From contig NZ_NOIQ01000015.1 in assembly GCF_004136575.1 (NCBI RefSeq), positions 1 to 64,000 of the forward strand: DNA of 64,000 nt. The letters are read 5' to 3'. Source of the stretch: Rothia koreensis (GTDB lineage Bacteria > Actinomycetota > Actinomycetes > Actinomycetales > Micrococcaceae). Of the stretch, positions 1 through 8,796 are shown piece by piece; within the stretch, counting starts at the first letter, position 1, and the number at the start of each line of letters is the position of its first letter. The notes under the pieces were generated by a model. The model did not search any database. It had not been told where the DNA came from and saw nothing but the letters and a program-made list of their open reading frames with translations. A program made the position numbers and the translations under genes.

Positions 1-28
1 GGCCGGGACCGGGGGCCGCCGACGGATT

Positions 29-136
29 GCGTTCGGTGGTGGTTACCCGATTCGGTGCCTGTGCCCCCTCGGCGTTCGGTGGTGGTTACCCAGCTGGCCA
101 GCCGTGGCCCGGCGTTCGGTGGTGATTACCCGATTC
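29..136. repeat. Three direct copies of a ~20-25 bp unit
   Basis: The unit GCGTTCGGTGGTGGTTACCC occurs at 29-48, 72-91 and, with one change, at 112-131. Copies 1 and 3 share five further bases (GATTC). The start-to-start spacing is 43 and 40 bp. A partial inverted copy (GGGTAACCGCCACGC) is at about 203-217. I see no credible gene in 1-365, so this is intergenic repeat DNA downstream of the cysteine desulfhydrase gene. Confidence 0.75.
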
Positions 137-267
137 AGAGCTGGCTTCCGACGTTACGTGGGGGTTTGGCAGCCACCTTACAACGGAAAACGCCTCCCAG
201 TCGGGTAACCGCCACGCGACCGTGGCGCGCAAGGCCACGACGTCGCCACCACCCCAGGCCATTCGGC

Positions 268-329
268 GCGAGGTGGCAATTTTGAGCGAATTTGAGCCTC
301 AAAACTGCACAAAACTGCCACTTCGGCCC
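268..329. repeat. REP-like imperfect palindrome, copy A
   Basis: It begins with GCGAGGTGGCAA and ends with the near-complement ACTGCCACTTCGGC, and carries an internal TGCACAAAA. The same arms recur at 14681-14829 and 61883-61949. All three sit just past the stop codon of a gene. It is an intergenic dispersed repeat; I do not know a name for the family. Confidence 0.7.
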
Positions 330-365
330 GGAACGCAGTAGGCCCGGAACGCCGCCGCAGCCTGG

Positions 366-1484
366 CTAGAGCCGGCCCGTGCGCATGAATTCATCGAGTC
401 GCGCGGTGTGGGCGTCGACGTCGAACCCCTCCTCGCGCAACCAGTCGGCGTTGTAGTACTTGTCGAGGTAACGGTCGCCGCCGTCGCAGATGAGTGCCAC
501 GACGCTGCCGCGCTCCCCGGCCGCAACCATGTCGGAGACGATCTTCAGGGCGGCGTAGAGCCCGGTGCCCGTGGATCCGCCCGCTTTGCGTCCGATCAGG
601 CGGTCAAGCAGAACGATCGCCGCGATGCTTGCGGCGTCGGGGACGTGCATCATGCGGTCGATACTCGCGGGCATGAAACTGGCCTCCATGCGCTGGCGCC
701 CAATCCCCTCGATGCGGGACCCCCTGTCCGTGGTGGCATCGGGATTCTCGTCCCGCCAGCCGGCGAAGAACGCCGAGTTGTCCGGGTCTGCCACGCAGAT
801 GCCCGTGGTTCGGCCCGTGTATCGGACGTACCTGGCCAGAGTGGCCGAGGTGCCGCCCGTCCCGGCGGTGGCCACGATCCACGCGGGTTCGGGGTGCGGC
901 TCCAGCCGGAGCTGGTCGAAGATCGACTCGGCGATGTTGTTGTTGCCGCGCCAGTCGGTCGCCCTCTCGGCGTAGGTGAACTGATCCATGTAGTGCCCGT
1001 CCGTCTCCCGGGCCAGATCGGCGGCAACGGTGTAGACCTGGTCGGGACTGTCCACGAAGTGGCATTGTCCGCCGTAGGACTCGATCAACTCGACCTTGCG
1101 AGCGCTCGTCGTCTTCGACATGACGGCGATGAACGGCACGCCGATCAGACGGGAGAAGTAGGCCTCCGAGACCGCGGTGGACCCGCTCGATGCCTCGACC
1201 ACCGGCCTGTTCGGGCGGATCCACCCGTTGCACAGGGCGTGGAGGAACAAGGACCGGGCCAGCCTGTGTTTGAGAGATCCGGTCGGATGGCTGGATTCGT
1301 CCTTGAGGTACAGGTCGATGCCCCACTCCTCGGGCAAGGGCACACGGATCATGTGCGTATCTGCCGAACGCTGGGCGTCGGCCTGCACAGCCTTGATGGC
1401 TTCGGCGGTCCAGCGCCGGGCGTCATCGCTGTACCTGTTGATGTCTTCCACCACGGTCGAGCGACCGGGATTTTGGGTAGTCAT
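366..1484 (-). CDS. cds1: PLP-dependent cysteine desulfhydrase, Cds1-like
   Basis: This 372-residue protein has the fold type II PLP pattern of the cysteine synthase family. The motif PTGSLKHRLARS places the PLP lysine at about residue 72, and ASSGSTAVS is the substrate-binding loop. GTGGTSATLARY matches the phosphate-binding glycine loop. It resembles actinobacterial Cds1 (the Mycobacterium Rv3684 type), which degrades L-cysteine to sulfide, pyruvate and ammonia, more than it does CysK or CysM. The start at 1484 was chosen because GGAGGG lies about 8 bases upstream; an upstream in-frame ATG at 1544 lacks this. It follows the sulfonate operon in the same orientation after a 181-bp gap, so a role in sulfur handling is plausible. 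The exact reaction is inferred from family resemblance. Confidence 0.75.
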   Translation of the reverse strand: MTTQNPGRSTVVEDINRYSDDARRWTAEAIKAVQADAQRSADTHMIRVPLPEEWGIDLYLKDESSHPTGSLKHRLARSLFLHALCNGWIRPNRPVVEASSGSTAVSEAYFSRLIGVPFIAVMSKTTSARKVELIESYGGQCHFVDSPDQVYTVAADLARETDGHYMDQFTYAERATDWRGNNNIAESIFDQLRLEPHPEPAWIVATAGTGGTSATLARYVRYTGRTTGICVADPDNSAFFAGWRDENPDATTDRGSRIEGIGRQRMEASFMPASIDRMMHVPDAASIAAIVLLDRLIGRKAGGSTGTGLYAALKIVSDMVAAGERGSVVALICDGGDRYLDKYYNADWLREEGFDVDAHTARLDEFMRTGRL

Positions 1485-1665
1485 GGGAGTTGTCCCTCCG
1501 TGCGACCTGCAACTCGTTGAGATAGTTACACATCGTAGGGCCAACGGCGCGGAATACGGCGGAGGCCCACGGCCATTTGCCTCCTGACCGGGCGGAACGA
1601 CCGCACCCCCGCCGTATCCCTGCGGGCTGGACCCCGCAAGCTGAGAACGGACGACGACCGCTCGA

Positions 1666-2640
1666 TCAGGGTTCCACGATCTGCGAGTAGTCCGAGGAGT
1701 CGCCTTCCACCGAGTAGCTGCGCTCCCCTTTCACGTTGACCGGAACGTCCCCGGCAACGGTGATGCGGTTGAGCTTCCGGGGCTGTCGGTCGTAATTGTC
1801 GATGGCGTAATGCTGGGTGATGCGGTTGTCGAACAGGACCAATTGTTCGGGCTCCCACGTCACTCGCACCACGTATTCCGGCTTGGTCACGTGTCGTTGG
1901 AGGATCCGCAGGATGTCCAACGATTCCTCGGCGGTCACCCCCAGGATTTTCAACCGTTGGGCAAAGGCACCGATGAACAGGCCGCGTTCACCGCTGAGCG
2001 GGTGGACCCTCACCACCGGATGCACAGTGCGGAACGCGGAGGACACGAATTGTTCCTGATAGCTCCGCTCCGCATCCGAGGTGACGCGGTCGGGTCGGAC
2101 ATAGTCCGAGTCATTGCTGTGCACCGCCCAGAGTCGTTCCGCGAATCCTCGCAATTCCTCGGGGAGGTCGGCGTAGGCTGCGGCCGCGTTGGCGATCAAG
2201 GTTTCCCCGCCGTACTCGGGCAGGACCACGCTGCGCAGGGTCGAGAGCTGGGGAGGATTGATCACGAAGGTGACATCCGTGTGCCACTTGTTGGCGACCG
2301 AGGACTCGCTGTCCACGGGAAGCACATTGCTGGAGCTCTGCCCGGTAAAACGTACCGTCGGATGTGCCGCCGTGAGTGGGCCGAAATGCTCCGCGAATCG
2401 TGACTGTTCCTCGTCCGTGGTCAGCCCGGTGTTCTTGAAGACGAGCGCCTTGTGGCGGTTCAGCAGTTCCCGGATGCGAGCCACGGTGTCGGGGGCGAGT
2501 TCGCGGCTGAGGTCGAGACCTCGGATCTCGGCGCCGATGTGTTGCCCGAGGGGCCGGACGCTGAACCCGTGGTCGGTCGCACCGCTCGTACCGGTCGTAG
2601 AAGTCGAGGTGGTCTGCGACGTCGTGCTGGTATCGGTCAT
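1666..2640 (-). CDS. TauD/TfdA-family Fe(II)/2-oxoglutarate dioxygenase
   Basis: This 324-residue protein has the Fe(II) facial triad of TauD-type enzymes: the WHTD motif gives His120 and Asp122, and the distal His is at about 277. Arg288 and Arg292 sit in the usual 2-oxoglutarate-binding position. The family oxidises sulfonates such as taurine, or alkyl sulfates, at the carbon next to sulfur and releases sulfite or sulfate in the cytoplasm. The first ~22 residues are a Thr/Ser-rich tail outside the domain. It starts 10 bp after the ABC permease gene and closes a four-gene operon, which supports a sulfur-scavenging role. Substrate (taurine, other sulfonate or sulfate ester) cannot be read from sequence. 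Confidence 0.85.
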   Translation of the reverse strand: MTDTSTTSQTTSTSTTGTSGATDHGFSVRPLGQHIGAEIRGLDLSRELAPDTVARIRELLNRHKALVFKNTGLTTDEEQSRFAEHFGPLTAAHPTVRFTGQSSSNVLPVDSESSVANKWHTDVTFVINPPQLSTLRSVVLPEYGGETLIANAAAAYADLPEELRGFAERLWAVHSNDSDYVRPDRVTSDAERSYQEQFVSSAFRTVHPVVRVHPLSGERGLFIGAFAQRLKILGVTAEESLDILRILQRHVTKPEYVVRVTWEPEQLVLFDNRITQHYAIDNYDRQPRKLNRITVAGDVPVNVKGERSYSVEGDSSDYSQIVEP

Positions 2641-2650
2641 GGGATTCTCC

Positions 2651-3559
2651 TTAGAGGGTCGTGTTCCACCGGGAGACCCGGCGTTCCAGGGCGACGAGGG
2701 CGCTGTTGACGATCAGCCCCAGGAGGGAAATGGTCAGCACGCCCGCGTACATCTGTGGGATGAGGAAGCTGTTCTGGCTCGAGGTGATCAGGAACCCGAG
2801 TCCGGATTTGGCTCCGACCATCTCGGCCGCCACGAGGACCAGGATCGCCGAGGAGCCGGCAATGCGGATCCCCGTGAAAATCGTGGGAACGGAGGCCGGG
2901 AGGACCACCTGCGTGAACAGCTGGTACCGGTTCAGTCCGAGAGTCATACCGGCCCTGATCAGCAGCGGGTCCACGGTCTTGACGCCGGCGGCCGTGTTGA
3001 GCAGCACGGGGAAGAAGGCGGCGTAGACGACGATGGTGACCTTGGACAGTTCCCCAATGCCCAGCAGCAGCACGAAAACCGGAAGCAGGGCCAGTGCCGC
3101 GGTATTGCGGAACACTTCGAGGAGCGGATTGAGCGTTTCGTACAGCGCGCGGTACCACCCGATGAGCAGTCCCAGCGCGATCCCTGCGGCCGTCGCAATC
3201 GCGAATCCGACGATCGATCGGGCGAAGCTCGCAGCGAAGTGTTCCCACAGTTGTCCCGACACCAACAGCTCCCACCACGCCAGGGCGACCTCGTGGAAGC
3301 GAGGCAGAAATACCTGGAATGCCGGCGACCCGAGCAGTGGGGCAAATTCCCAGAGAAGTATGAAGGCGAGAATCGCGTACGAGCCGCGGAGTCGCGCGCG
3401 CCAGGCGGGCGCCGCCCGCCGTGAGGGTCCGGGTGTTCGACCCGCGCCGGACCGCTTCGGGTTCCGCCGTTCCCTCGACCCGACTCCGGGCGTCGTCCCG
3501 GACGACGTGAGGGTGTTCGTTCGCGAGTCGAGGGGTTTCTCGGTCGTCGTCGTGCTCAT
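2651..3559 (-). CDS. ABC transporter permease, SsuC/TauC type
   Basis: This 302-residue membrane protein has a ~55-residue Arg/Pro-rich cytoplasmic N-terminus and then about six hydrophobic segments. The EAA-type loop that docks with the ATPase is visible around residues 150-175 (EVFRNTAALALLPVF, then GIGELSKV), in the form typical of BPD_transp_1 permeases for sulfonates and nitrate. Its start codon overlaps the stop of the ATPase gene (ATGA), and the dioxygenase gene follows after 10 bp. With the ATPase and binding protein it should form an importer for an alkanesulfonate-like substrate. Confidence 0.88.
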   Translation of the reverse strand: MSTTTTEKPLDSRTNTLTSSGTTPGVGSRERRNPKRSGAGRTPGPSRRAAPAWRARLRGSYAILAFILLWEFAPLLGSPAFQVFLPRFHEVALAWWELLVSGQLWEHFAASFARSIVGFAIATAAGIALGLLIGWYRALYETLNPLLEVFRNTAALALLPVFVLLLGIGELSKVTIVVYAAFFPVLLNTAAGVKTVDPLLIRAGMTLGLNRYQLFTQVVLPASVPTIFTGIRIAGSSAILVLVAAEMVGAKSGLGFLITSSQNSFLIPQMYAGVLTISLLGLIVNSALVALERRVSRWNTTL

Positions 3560-4458
3560 GAGGGGTTCCTTTCAAGGCGGTGCGCGTCTCCGGTCGGGCC
3601 GGCGATGGAGAGGTCGTGGGTTGCCGGAACGTGGTGAGCATCCGGATCCTCGGGGGCTTCGGCCAGGTGGTCCCGCCCGTGGAGAAGCTCCCAGACGCGT
3701 CGTCGGTGGGTGATGAACTCCGGCGTCGATCTAGGATCCGTACCGGCCGGGGGTTCCGGACGGTCGACGTCGACGACCGCTTTCACCCGTCCCGGCCGTG
3801 CCTCGAGCACGACGACGCGTTGGCCCAGGTACACGGCTTCCTCGACCGAGTGGGTGATGAACAGAACCGTGGTTCCCGTGCTCTTCCAGAGCCGGAGCAG
3901 CTCCGACTGCAGGAGTTCACGAGTCTGTGCGTCCAACGCCCCAAAAGGTTCGTCCATGAGCAGGATTTCGGGCTGGTACGACAACGACCGAGCGATCGCC
4001 ACCCGCTGTTTCATCCCGCCCGAGAGCTGATGCGGGTAACGGTTCGCGTAGTCCTTGAGACCCACGAGCTCCAAATATTCCCTGGCCAAACGGCGCCTCT
4101 CCGCCCGGTGACGACCCCGACCGGCAGCTTTGAGGGCAAAGACGATGTTGTCCAGCGTGGACTTCCACGGAAGCAGGGCATACTGCTGGAAGACGACGCC
4201 GCGGTCGCGCCCGGGCCCGTTGATCGGCGTCCCGTCCACGAGAATGCTGCCGGAGGTCGGTGTCGTCAGCCCGGCTACCAGGTCGAGGATGGTGGTCTTT
4301 CCGGAACCGGAGGGACCGACCATGGTCACGAATTCGCCGTCGTGGACATCGAAGTCGACTCCTTCGACGGCGGTCGCGAGGTGCCCCGGTACTCGACGCG
4401 AGCCCGGTACTTCAAAGATCTTGTTCACGTCGCTGACGCGGATCTTGGCGCTGGTCAT
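3556..4458 (-). CDS. ABC transporter ATP-binding protein, SsuB/TauB type
   Basis: This 300-residue ATPase has Walker A GPSGSGKTT, signature LSGGMKQR, Walker B LLMDEPFGALD and switch His in ITHSVEEA. The order and spacing match nitrate/sulfonate/taurine importers. The start at 4458 was chosen over an in-frame ATG at 4566 because AAGGAGG lies just upstream and the longer form would overrun the binding-protein gene by over 100 bases. It overlaps the preceding stop by ATGA and is itself overlapped the same way by the permease, so the three proteins are translationally coupled. Residues after ~265 form a variable tail. Confidence 0.9.
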   Translation of the reverse strand: MTSAKIRVSDVNKIFEVPGSRRVPGHLATAVEGVDFDVHDGEFVTMVGPSGSGKTTILDLVAGLTTPTSGSILVDGTPINGPGRDRGVVFQQYALLPWKSTLDNIVFALKAAGRGRHRAERRRLAREYLELVGLKDYANRYPHQLSGGMKQRVAIARSLSYQPEILLMDEPFGALDAQTRELLQSELLRLWKSTGTTVLFITHSVEEAVYLGQRVVVLEARPGRVKAVVDVDRPEPPAGTDPRSTPEFITHRRRVWELLHGRDHLAEAPEDPDAHHVPATHDLSIAGPTGDAHRLERNPS

Positions 4459-5546
4459 GACGATGCCTCCTTCGACGGTGTGGTGTGGATCAGTGAATTG
4501 GTGAAATAGCGGCGCGGGGAGGGCGGACCGTTGAGGATGTGGTTGTCGCGCAACCAGGTTTCCCACCGCGAGAAGTCCTCCGACTCCATCACCCCGCCGC
4601 GGGGCAGGCCGGTGGACTTCCAGTACTTGAGCGGGGAGGGGTCCTCTCCCCTGTCACGCTCGGAGACGATCCGCGTGAATCGTTCGACCACGGCTTCCCG
4701 GGGCTGATCGTTGGCCCAACGGATAGCGCGGTCGACCCCTTGCGCCAACTCGGCGGCGGTCTCGGGATGGTCATCGATCCACTCCTGCCGCATGACCATC
4801 TGCCCTGCGGGGAAGCTTCCGAAGAGGTCGACGTCGCGCCCCAGCGTTCTGAGGGTGCCATGGTCCATGGCGACGTCCTGAGCGATCCCGTCGATCACCC
4901 CCGCGTCCAGGTGCCCCCGAATAATGGATATCTCGAGGTCGCTCGGCGGGATGGGGACGAAAGTAATGTCGCTGATTTCCTGCGCGTTCAGGCCGCTTGT
5001 CGAGAGAAATTCGTAGAGGAAGGCTTCGGAGTGGGCTCCCAGCGTGTTCATGCCCACGGTCTTTCCGATCAGGTCTCGCGGTGAGGTGATGGGGCTCTTT
5101 TTGTCCACGAATACCCCCACGAACGTTTCGTCATCCGAACCGTAATAATTGGATACCCCGCGAATATCAATTCCTGCTTCCACCAATTTGATGACTGCAC
5201 CGGAAAAAGCGTGGCCGATTTCGGCGTCCCCGGTCGCGACCGTCTGAATGTCCTGGGGGCCGCTCGTGGTGCTTCCAATATGTTTGAGGGTGACATGGGG
5301 GATGTACCCGAGATCCTGGGCGAGCTCAGCGAACAGCACCGTCTGGGGCCAGCCTTGATAACGGACGACGTCGCTGCTTTGGGCGGCCTTCGCGTCACCA
5401 CCACAACCCGTGAGCAGCGCCCCCGAACCCAACGCCGCCAGGGAACCGAGGCCCAGAAGCGCAGTTCGCCTCGTCAGGCCTCCATCGAGGGACGGCGACG
5501 GGTCCGGTCCATGGCGTGAGGCAAGACCCTTCGGGAAAGATGGCAT
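4455..5546 (-). CDS. ABC transporter substrate-binding lipoprotein, SsuA/TauA type
   Basis: This 363-residue protein begins with a twin-arginine-like signal (TRRTALLGLGSLAALGSG) ending in a lipobox LLTGC, so it is probably a lipoprotein on the outer face of the membrane. The mature part has the NMT1/SsuA-like layout: a domain start at YQGWPQTVLFAELAQ, an RDLIGKTVGMNTLGAHS segment and an aliphatic-sulfonate-binding-type C-terminus. It is the first gene of a leftward operon with ATPase, permease and dioxygenase. Ligand is inferred from the downstream TauD-family enzyme. Confidence 0.85.
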   Translation of the reverse strand: MPSFPKGLASRHGPDPSPSLDGGLTRRTALLGLGSLAALGSGALLTGCGGDAKAAQSSDVVRYQGWPQTVLFAELAQDLGYIPHVTLKHIGSTTSGPQDIQTVATGDAEIGHAFSGAVIKLVEAGIDIRGVSNYYGSDDETFVGVFVDKKSPITSPRDLIGKTVGMNTLGAHSEAFLYEFLSTSGLNAQEISDITFVPIPPSDLEISIIRGHLDAGVIDGIAQDVAMDHGTLRTLGRDVDLFGSFPAGQMVMRQEWIDDHPETAAELAQGVDRAIRWANDQPREAVVERFTRIVSERDRGEDPSPLKYWKSTGLPRGGVMESEDFSRWETWLRDNHILNGPPSPRRYFTNSLIHTTPSKEASS

Positions 5547-5955
5547 GGTGTGTGACCTTTCGCCCGAGACCCGAAATCCTCAGGTCCCGGTGACTGCTCG
5601 TGATGCATGAGTGATGCGTGGGCGCTTTTTACAATTCCTGCTGTCCAACAGGTATTGATTGAGGACGCTAGAGGAGCCAAAAAAGCCCGGTCAACGGCCT
5701 ATTCACGCGGAGACTCGCAGGGAAATCCGTCATGGAATGCAATAGTTGAACGGGCGCTGACCAACGCCGTTTTCCCGTCGCGGAAAAGGGGACAAAGGAC
5801 GGTCAATACGAATTATGTGGAGTGGTGTTTCGGCGGTGACGTCATGCGCCGTCGCGCAAGGACATACCCGAAAGTCACTCCCGGAGAGCGACTCACCGGA
5901 ACGGCGACGAGTCCGGCCCCTCCTCAGCAGCGGTTGTGGAAGATAGCCTGAGACC
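5547..5955. other. Divergent intergenic region, sulfonate operon / DUF1345 gene
   Basis: 409 bp with no credible gene. It should hold promoters in both directions. Possible operators are a 16-bp imperfect palindrome CCTGCTGTCCAACAGG (5637-5652), two direct repeats of GTGATGCRTG (about 5600-5620) and an exact TGACGTCA at 5837-5844. I could not fit a SAM or SAM-IV riboswitch to the leader. Confidence 0.4.
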
Positions 5956-6591
5956 ATGCGCAGGCTTCTTCCGCTCTCCGCCCACGTACGTCTCCTGTAC
6001 TCCCTTGTTCTGGGGATTCTGGTGGGGTTCTTCACGACCCTCGGCGTGAATGTGTCCTGGGGCGTTCTGGTGGGCCTGACCGTGGTGGCCCTGGCATTCG
6101 TGGTTCTGAATTGGTTGGTTCTGTGGCCCATGGATCCGGATCAGACGCAAAGACATGCCATGCGCGAGCGGTACAACCCGGTCTTGGAAGAACTGTTGAT
6201 CACCATCGTCGCTGTCATCAGCATGGTGGGACTGGTCATGGTGATGGTCATCGACGATTCGGGGTACGGATCCCTTGCCGCACTCGTCGGATTGGCCGGG
6301 GTGTTTCTCGCCTGGGCGATGCTTCACGTGATGTATACGACCCAGTATGCTCACGTCTATTTCAGCGGCCATGAGTCCGGCGGCCTGGATTTCGGGAAGC
6401 CCGGAAAACCCCGTTACATCGATTTCCTCTACTTCAGTTTCATGGTCGGGATGACGTACGGAACCACCGACGTCGGGGTACTGACCACCACGTTGCGTGC
6501 CTTTGTGCTCCGCCACGGACTGCTGTCCTTCGTCTTCGGAACGGTGATACTCGCGACCGGTGTCAGCCTCGTGTCCGGGATCTTTACCTGA
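5956..6591 (+). CDS. DUF1345 family membrane protein
   Basis: A 211-residue protein with about five hydrophobic segments (roughly residues 10-28, 33-56, 78-98, 106-125 and 185-209). The conserved block around LAWAMLHVMYTTQYAHVYF and the FLYFSF.VGMTYGTTDV segment match the DUF1345 family, whose function is unknown. It is transcribed alone and diverges from the sulfonate transporter operon. Family assignment is from recalled motifs. Confidence 0.75.
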   Translation: MRRLLPLSAHVRLLYSLVLGILVGFFTTLGVNVSWGVLVGLTVVALAFVVLNWLVLWPMDPDQTQRHAMRERYNPVLEELLITIVAVISMVGLVMVMVIDDSGYGSLAALVGLAGVFLAWAMLHVMYTTQYAHVYFSGHESGGLDFGKPGKPRYIDFLYFSFMVGMTYGTTDVGVLTTTLRAFVLRHGLLSFVFGTVILATGVSLVSGIFT

Positions 6592-6648
6592 CCTTCGCCT
6601 GCCATCAGCAAGCAGCGGGCCGGAGCGGTGCTTGCCGTCCGCCCGAGG

Positions 6649-7581
6649 TCACCGCGTCCCAGCATCCACCGGCCGGACACTCACGACGCCGATCCTGGAG
6701 GCCACGGCCCTTTCCAGGCCGCGGCACGTCAGGTATTCCGGATCTGACCGGCTCACACGCAGACCGACGTCGAGGTCGGTCTGGTTCGGTCGTCGGCCGC
6801 GGACACGCACCGTCCACAAGCCGTCGTCGACCGCAACGTCCGCGATCGTGTAGTCGAACCGGCCGGCAGGACCGTTGCGGTTCAGTGCGGCGCGGATCGC
6901 CGCCTGCTCCATGGGCCCATGGTCCGTGTATCCGCGCAGATATTCGCCGACCACCCGGCCCGAGAGGTAACGGTCGACGACGCCCACCGCCGAGTCGGCG
7001 TCCACGTTTCCGTAGTAGACGCCGTCGGGAACGAGGAGAATATTCGCGGCAAAACGGTCTCCACCGACGTGTGTGCATTCCCAGACGCACTCGGGCCACC
7101 GTTGGTCCAGGGCAGCCGCCACCGGCCGCCCCCGGATGGCACAGCAGACGTCGTGTTGGCCGTGGGCACAGACCAGGACGAGCGGGTTCTGCACGGCCCG
7201 CGAAGATGCGGAAGCCTCCGTACACCGTTGCAAGGCGGAGACGATGCCGAGCAAGTCCGAGTCCTCGCTCCAGGTCCCCCAGAGTTGTACCAGGTTCCCG
7301 GGCCCGCCGAGGTGCATGACGGCCCAGTGTGCGCTTCCTTCCCGGGCCCGCTTTCCGTGTCGCCTGATCAGCAGGATCCTGGCGCGAAGGGCCCGGGCAG
7401 CATTGAATACGTCGGTTTTCACGTCCGGATCGAGGTCGAGCCCGTCGAAGCCGTTAACAGGCCAACCGCCGCGGTATTCGATGAGTACCCAGTATGTTCC
7501 GCGGGGTGCCGTGCCACCGATGGAGTCACCGCGTTGCCGGGCCGCATCGGCGCAGCGGGCGGGGAATGATGACGCCGACAC
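6649..7581 (-). CDS. Sucrase/ferredoxin-like protein (thioredoxin-fold Fe-S candidate)
   Basis: This 310-residue protein belongs to the sucraseferredoxin-like family (Suc_Fer-like). The visible signature is CAHGQHDVCC (Cys138, Cys146, Cys147) followed by WECTHVGGDRFAAN (Cys169, His171); Cys10 near the N-terminus is also typical. These residues would ligate a [2Fe-2S] cluster as in thioredoxin-like ferredoxins; the cluster is inferred. The GTG start lies 6 bp after the cupin gene stop with no clear ribosome-binding site, which suggests translational coupling. It is the last gene of the repeat-peptide/oxygenase operon and could supply electrons or redox control to it, but no partner is proven. 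Confidence 0.8.
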   Translation of the reverse strand: MSASSFPARCADAARQRGDSIGGTAPRGTYWVLIEYRGGWPVNGFDGLDLDPDVKTDVFNAARALRARILLIRRHGKRAREGSAHWAVMHLGGPGNLVQLWGTWSEDSDLLGIVSALQRCTEASASSRAVQNPLVLVCAHGQHDVCCAIRGRPVAAALDQRWPECVWECTHVGGDRFAANILLVPDGVYYGNVDADSAVGVVDRYLSGRVVGEYLRGYTDHGPMEQAAIRAALNRNGPAGRFDYTIADVAVDDGLWTVRVRGRRPNQTDLDVGLRVSRSDPEYLTCRGLERAVASRIGVVSVRPVDAGTR

Positions 7582-7587
7582 GACAGA

Positions 7588-8796
7588 TCAGTGGGCAACC
7601 GGCACGAGCACGCCCGCTCTGACGAGACGTTCGGCGAGGTCGACGCCGAGGTTCCCCGCAGTCGTGATCCGGGCCGCGACCAGGGCACGGACATGCTCGA
7701 GATCCTCGTCCGAGAACTCCAGCCAGCCCACGCGGGTCCACAGACGTGAGCCGTCGAATCTCGCATCGAGGCTGTCGCGCAACTGGAGTGGCGTCTCTGC
7801 GGTCAGGTTCTGCAACAGTTCGTGCTGTGCCAAGGGCCCCAGTGGTCCGGGCCGGGCTTGGGAACGGTGGACTCGGGCCAGGTCAGGATAGGGATCAGCT
7901 TCCGGCACCGCGGAGAGGATTGCTTCCTTGACCATGTCCAGATCCGCCGAGTCCGGGGCGTCGATTCCGAGCGGCAGGCTGGCGCGCATCCGCGGATCGT
8001 CGCGCAGGTTCGCCAGAACCGAGGCGACCACCTGTTCGGCGACGGCGTATCGCGTCCTGTTGTGGATGCCGAGAGTCAGGTGGATCGATACCTCACCTTG
8101 GGCCGTGGCCGCGTGCAGCCACCCTCGAGGCAGGTAGAGCGCGTCTCCCGGCTCGAGGACGGCGTCGATGTAGGGTTCCCCAGCGGCCGCGGTGGCCACC
8201 GCATCCCGACGATCGGTCCATGGCTGGTCCCGCAGAGGGGAATCGAGAACCGGTTCGTGGATGACCCATCGCTTCGTGCCTTCAATCTGGAGGACGAAGA
8301 CGTCGTGGACGTCGTAGTGGTCGTCAAAACCTTGATTCTGAGGAGGCGTGATGTAGGCGTTCGCCTGGATCGGGTTCGCGAGTTCGGAACCGAGCCGGGC
8401 CGAGAAATCGCCGACCGGTCCCCACGTTCTCTGGAGTGCCTGGAGAACCAGGGTTGCGCCGTCGTCGAACTGGCGCCACAGGGCCGTGTCATCGAGCTGG
8501 TCCGCAATCGTGGCCCCCACACCGGCCGGCCCGGTGAATGAAGAGGTAGGGAGAGTCGACCCGTCCTTTGCCACGCGCAGAAACGGTGACCGCAAGCCAC
8601 GACGTGAGATGAGCTCGTCCACGGCCCGGCCCGAGAAGAGGTCGGAGAAGTCGCTCGCGCCCTTGGAGAGCAGGGCTCGTTTGCCCCAGACCTCGCGGGC
8701 GAAGGTGTCTTGGTCGCAGTTCGTGAGCAGAGAGTCCAACACCCCGGTCCCTGTTCGGGATCCGGGGCGTTGGGAGGTGCTATCGAAGGGATTCAA
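7588..8796 (-). CDS. JmjC/cupin Fe(II)/2OG oxygenase, ribosomal-oxygenase-like
   Basis: This 402-residue protein matches the JmjC-type cupin oxygenases related to YcfD/RoxA, MINA53 and NO66, which hydroxylate Arg or His side chains of proteins. The Fe(II) triad is visible: DDHYDVHDVF gives His160 and Asp162, and YLPRGWLHAA gives His228. The C-terminal ~150 residues look like the dimerisation and winged-helix part of that family. Its ATG overlaps the stop of the upstream repeat-peptide gene (ATGA), so the two are made together. The coupling suggests the repeat peptide, with one His and several Asp per repeat, is its substrate. That is an inference; the canonical target would be a ribosomal protein. 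Confidence 0.82.
   Translation of the reverse strand: MNPFDSTSQRPGSRTGTGVLDSLLTNCDQDTFAREVWGKRALLSKGASDFSDLFSGRAVDELISRRGLRSPFLRVAKDGSTLPTSSFTGPAGVGATIADQLDDTALWRQFDDGATLVLQALQRTWGPVGDFSARLGSELANPIQANAYITPPQNQGFDDHYDVHDVFVLQIEGTKRWVIHEPVLDSPLRDQPWTDRRDAVATAAAGEPYIDAVLEPGDALYLPRGWLHAATAQGEVSIHLTLGIHNRTRYAVAEQVVASVLANLRDDPRMRASLPLGIDAPDSADLDMVKEAILSAVPEADPYPDLARVHRSQARPGPLGPLAQHELLQNLTAETPLQLRDSLDARFDGSRLWTRVGWLEFSDEDLEHVRALVAARITTAGNLGVDLAERLVRAGVLVPVAH

Noticed and set aside
2189-3424. 411-residue plus-strand frame over the ABC permease
   Set aside because: No domain; reads through the dioxygenase and permease genes on the other strand.
5547-5660. SAM-type riboswitch upstream of the sulfonate operon
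   Set aside because: The leader lacks the conserved core and stems of SAM-I, SAM-II or SAM-IV that I could check.
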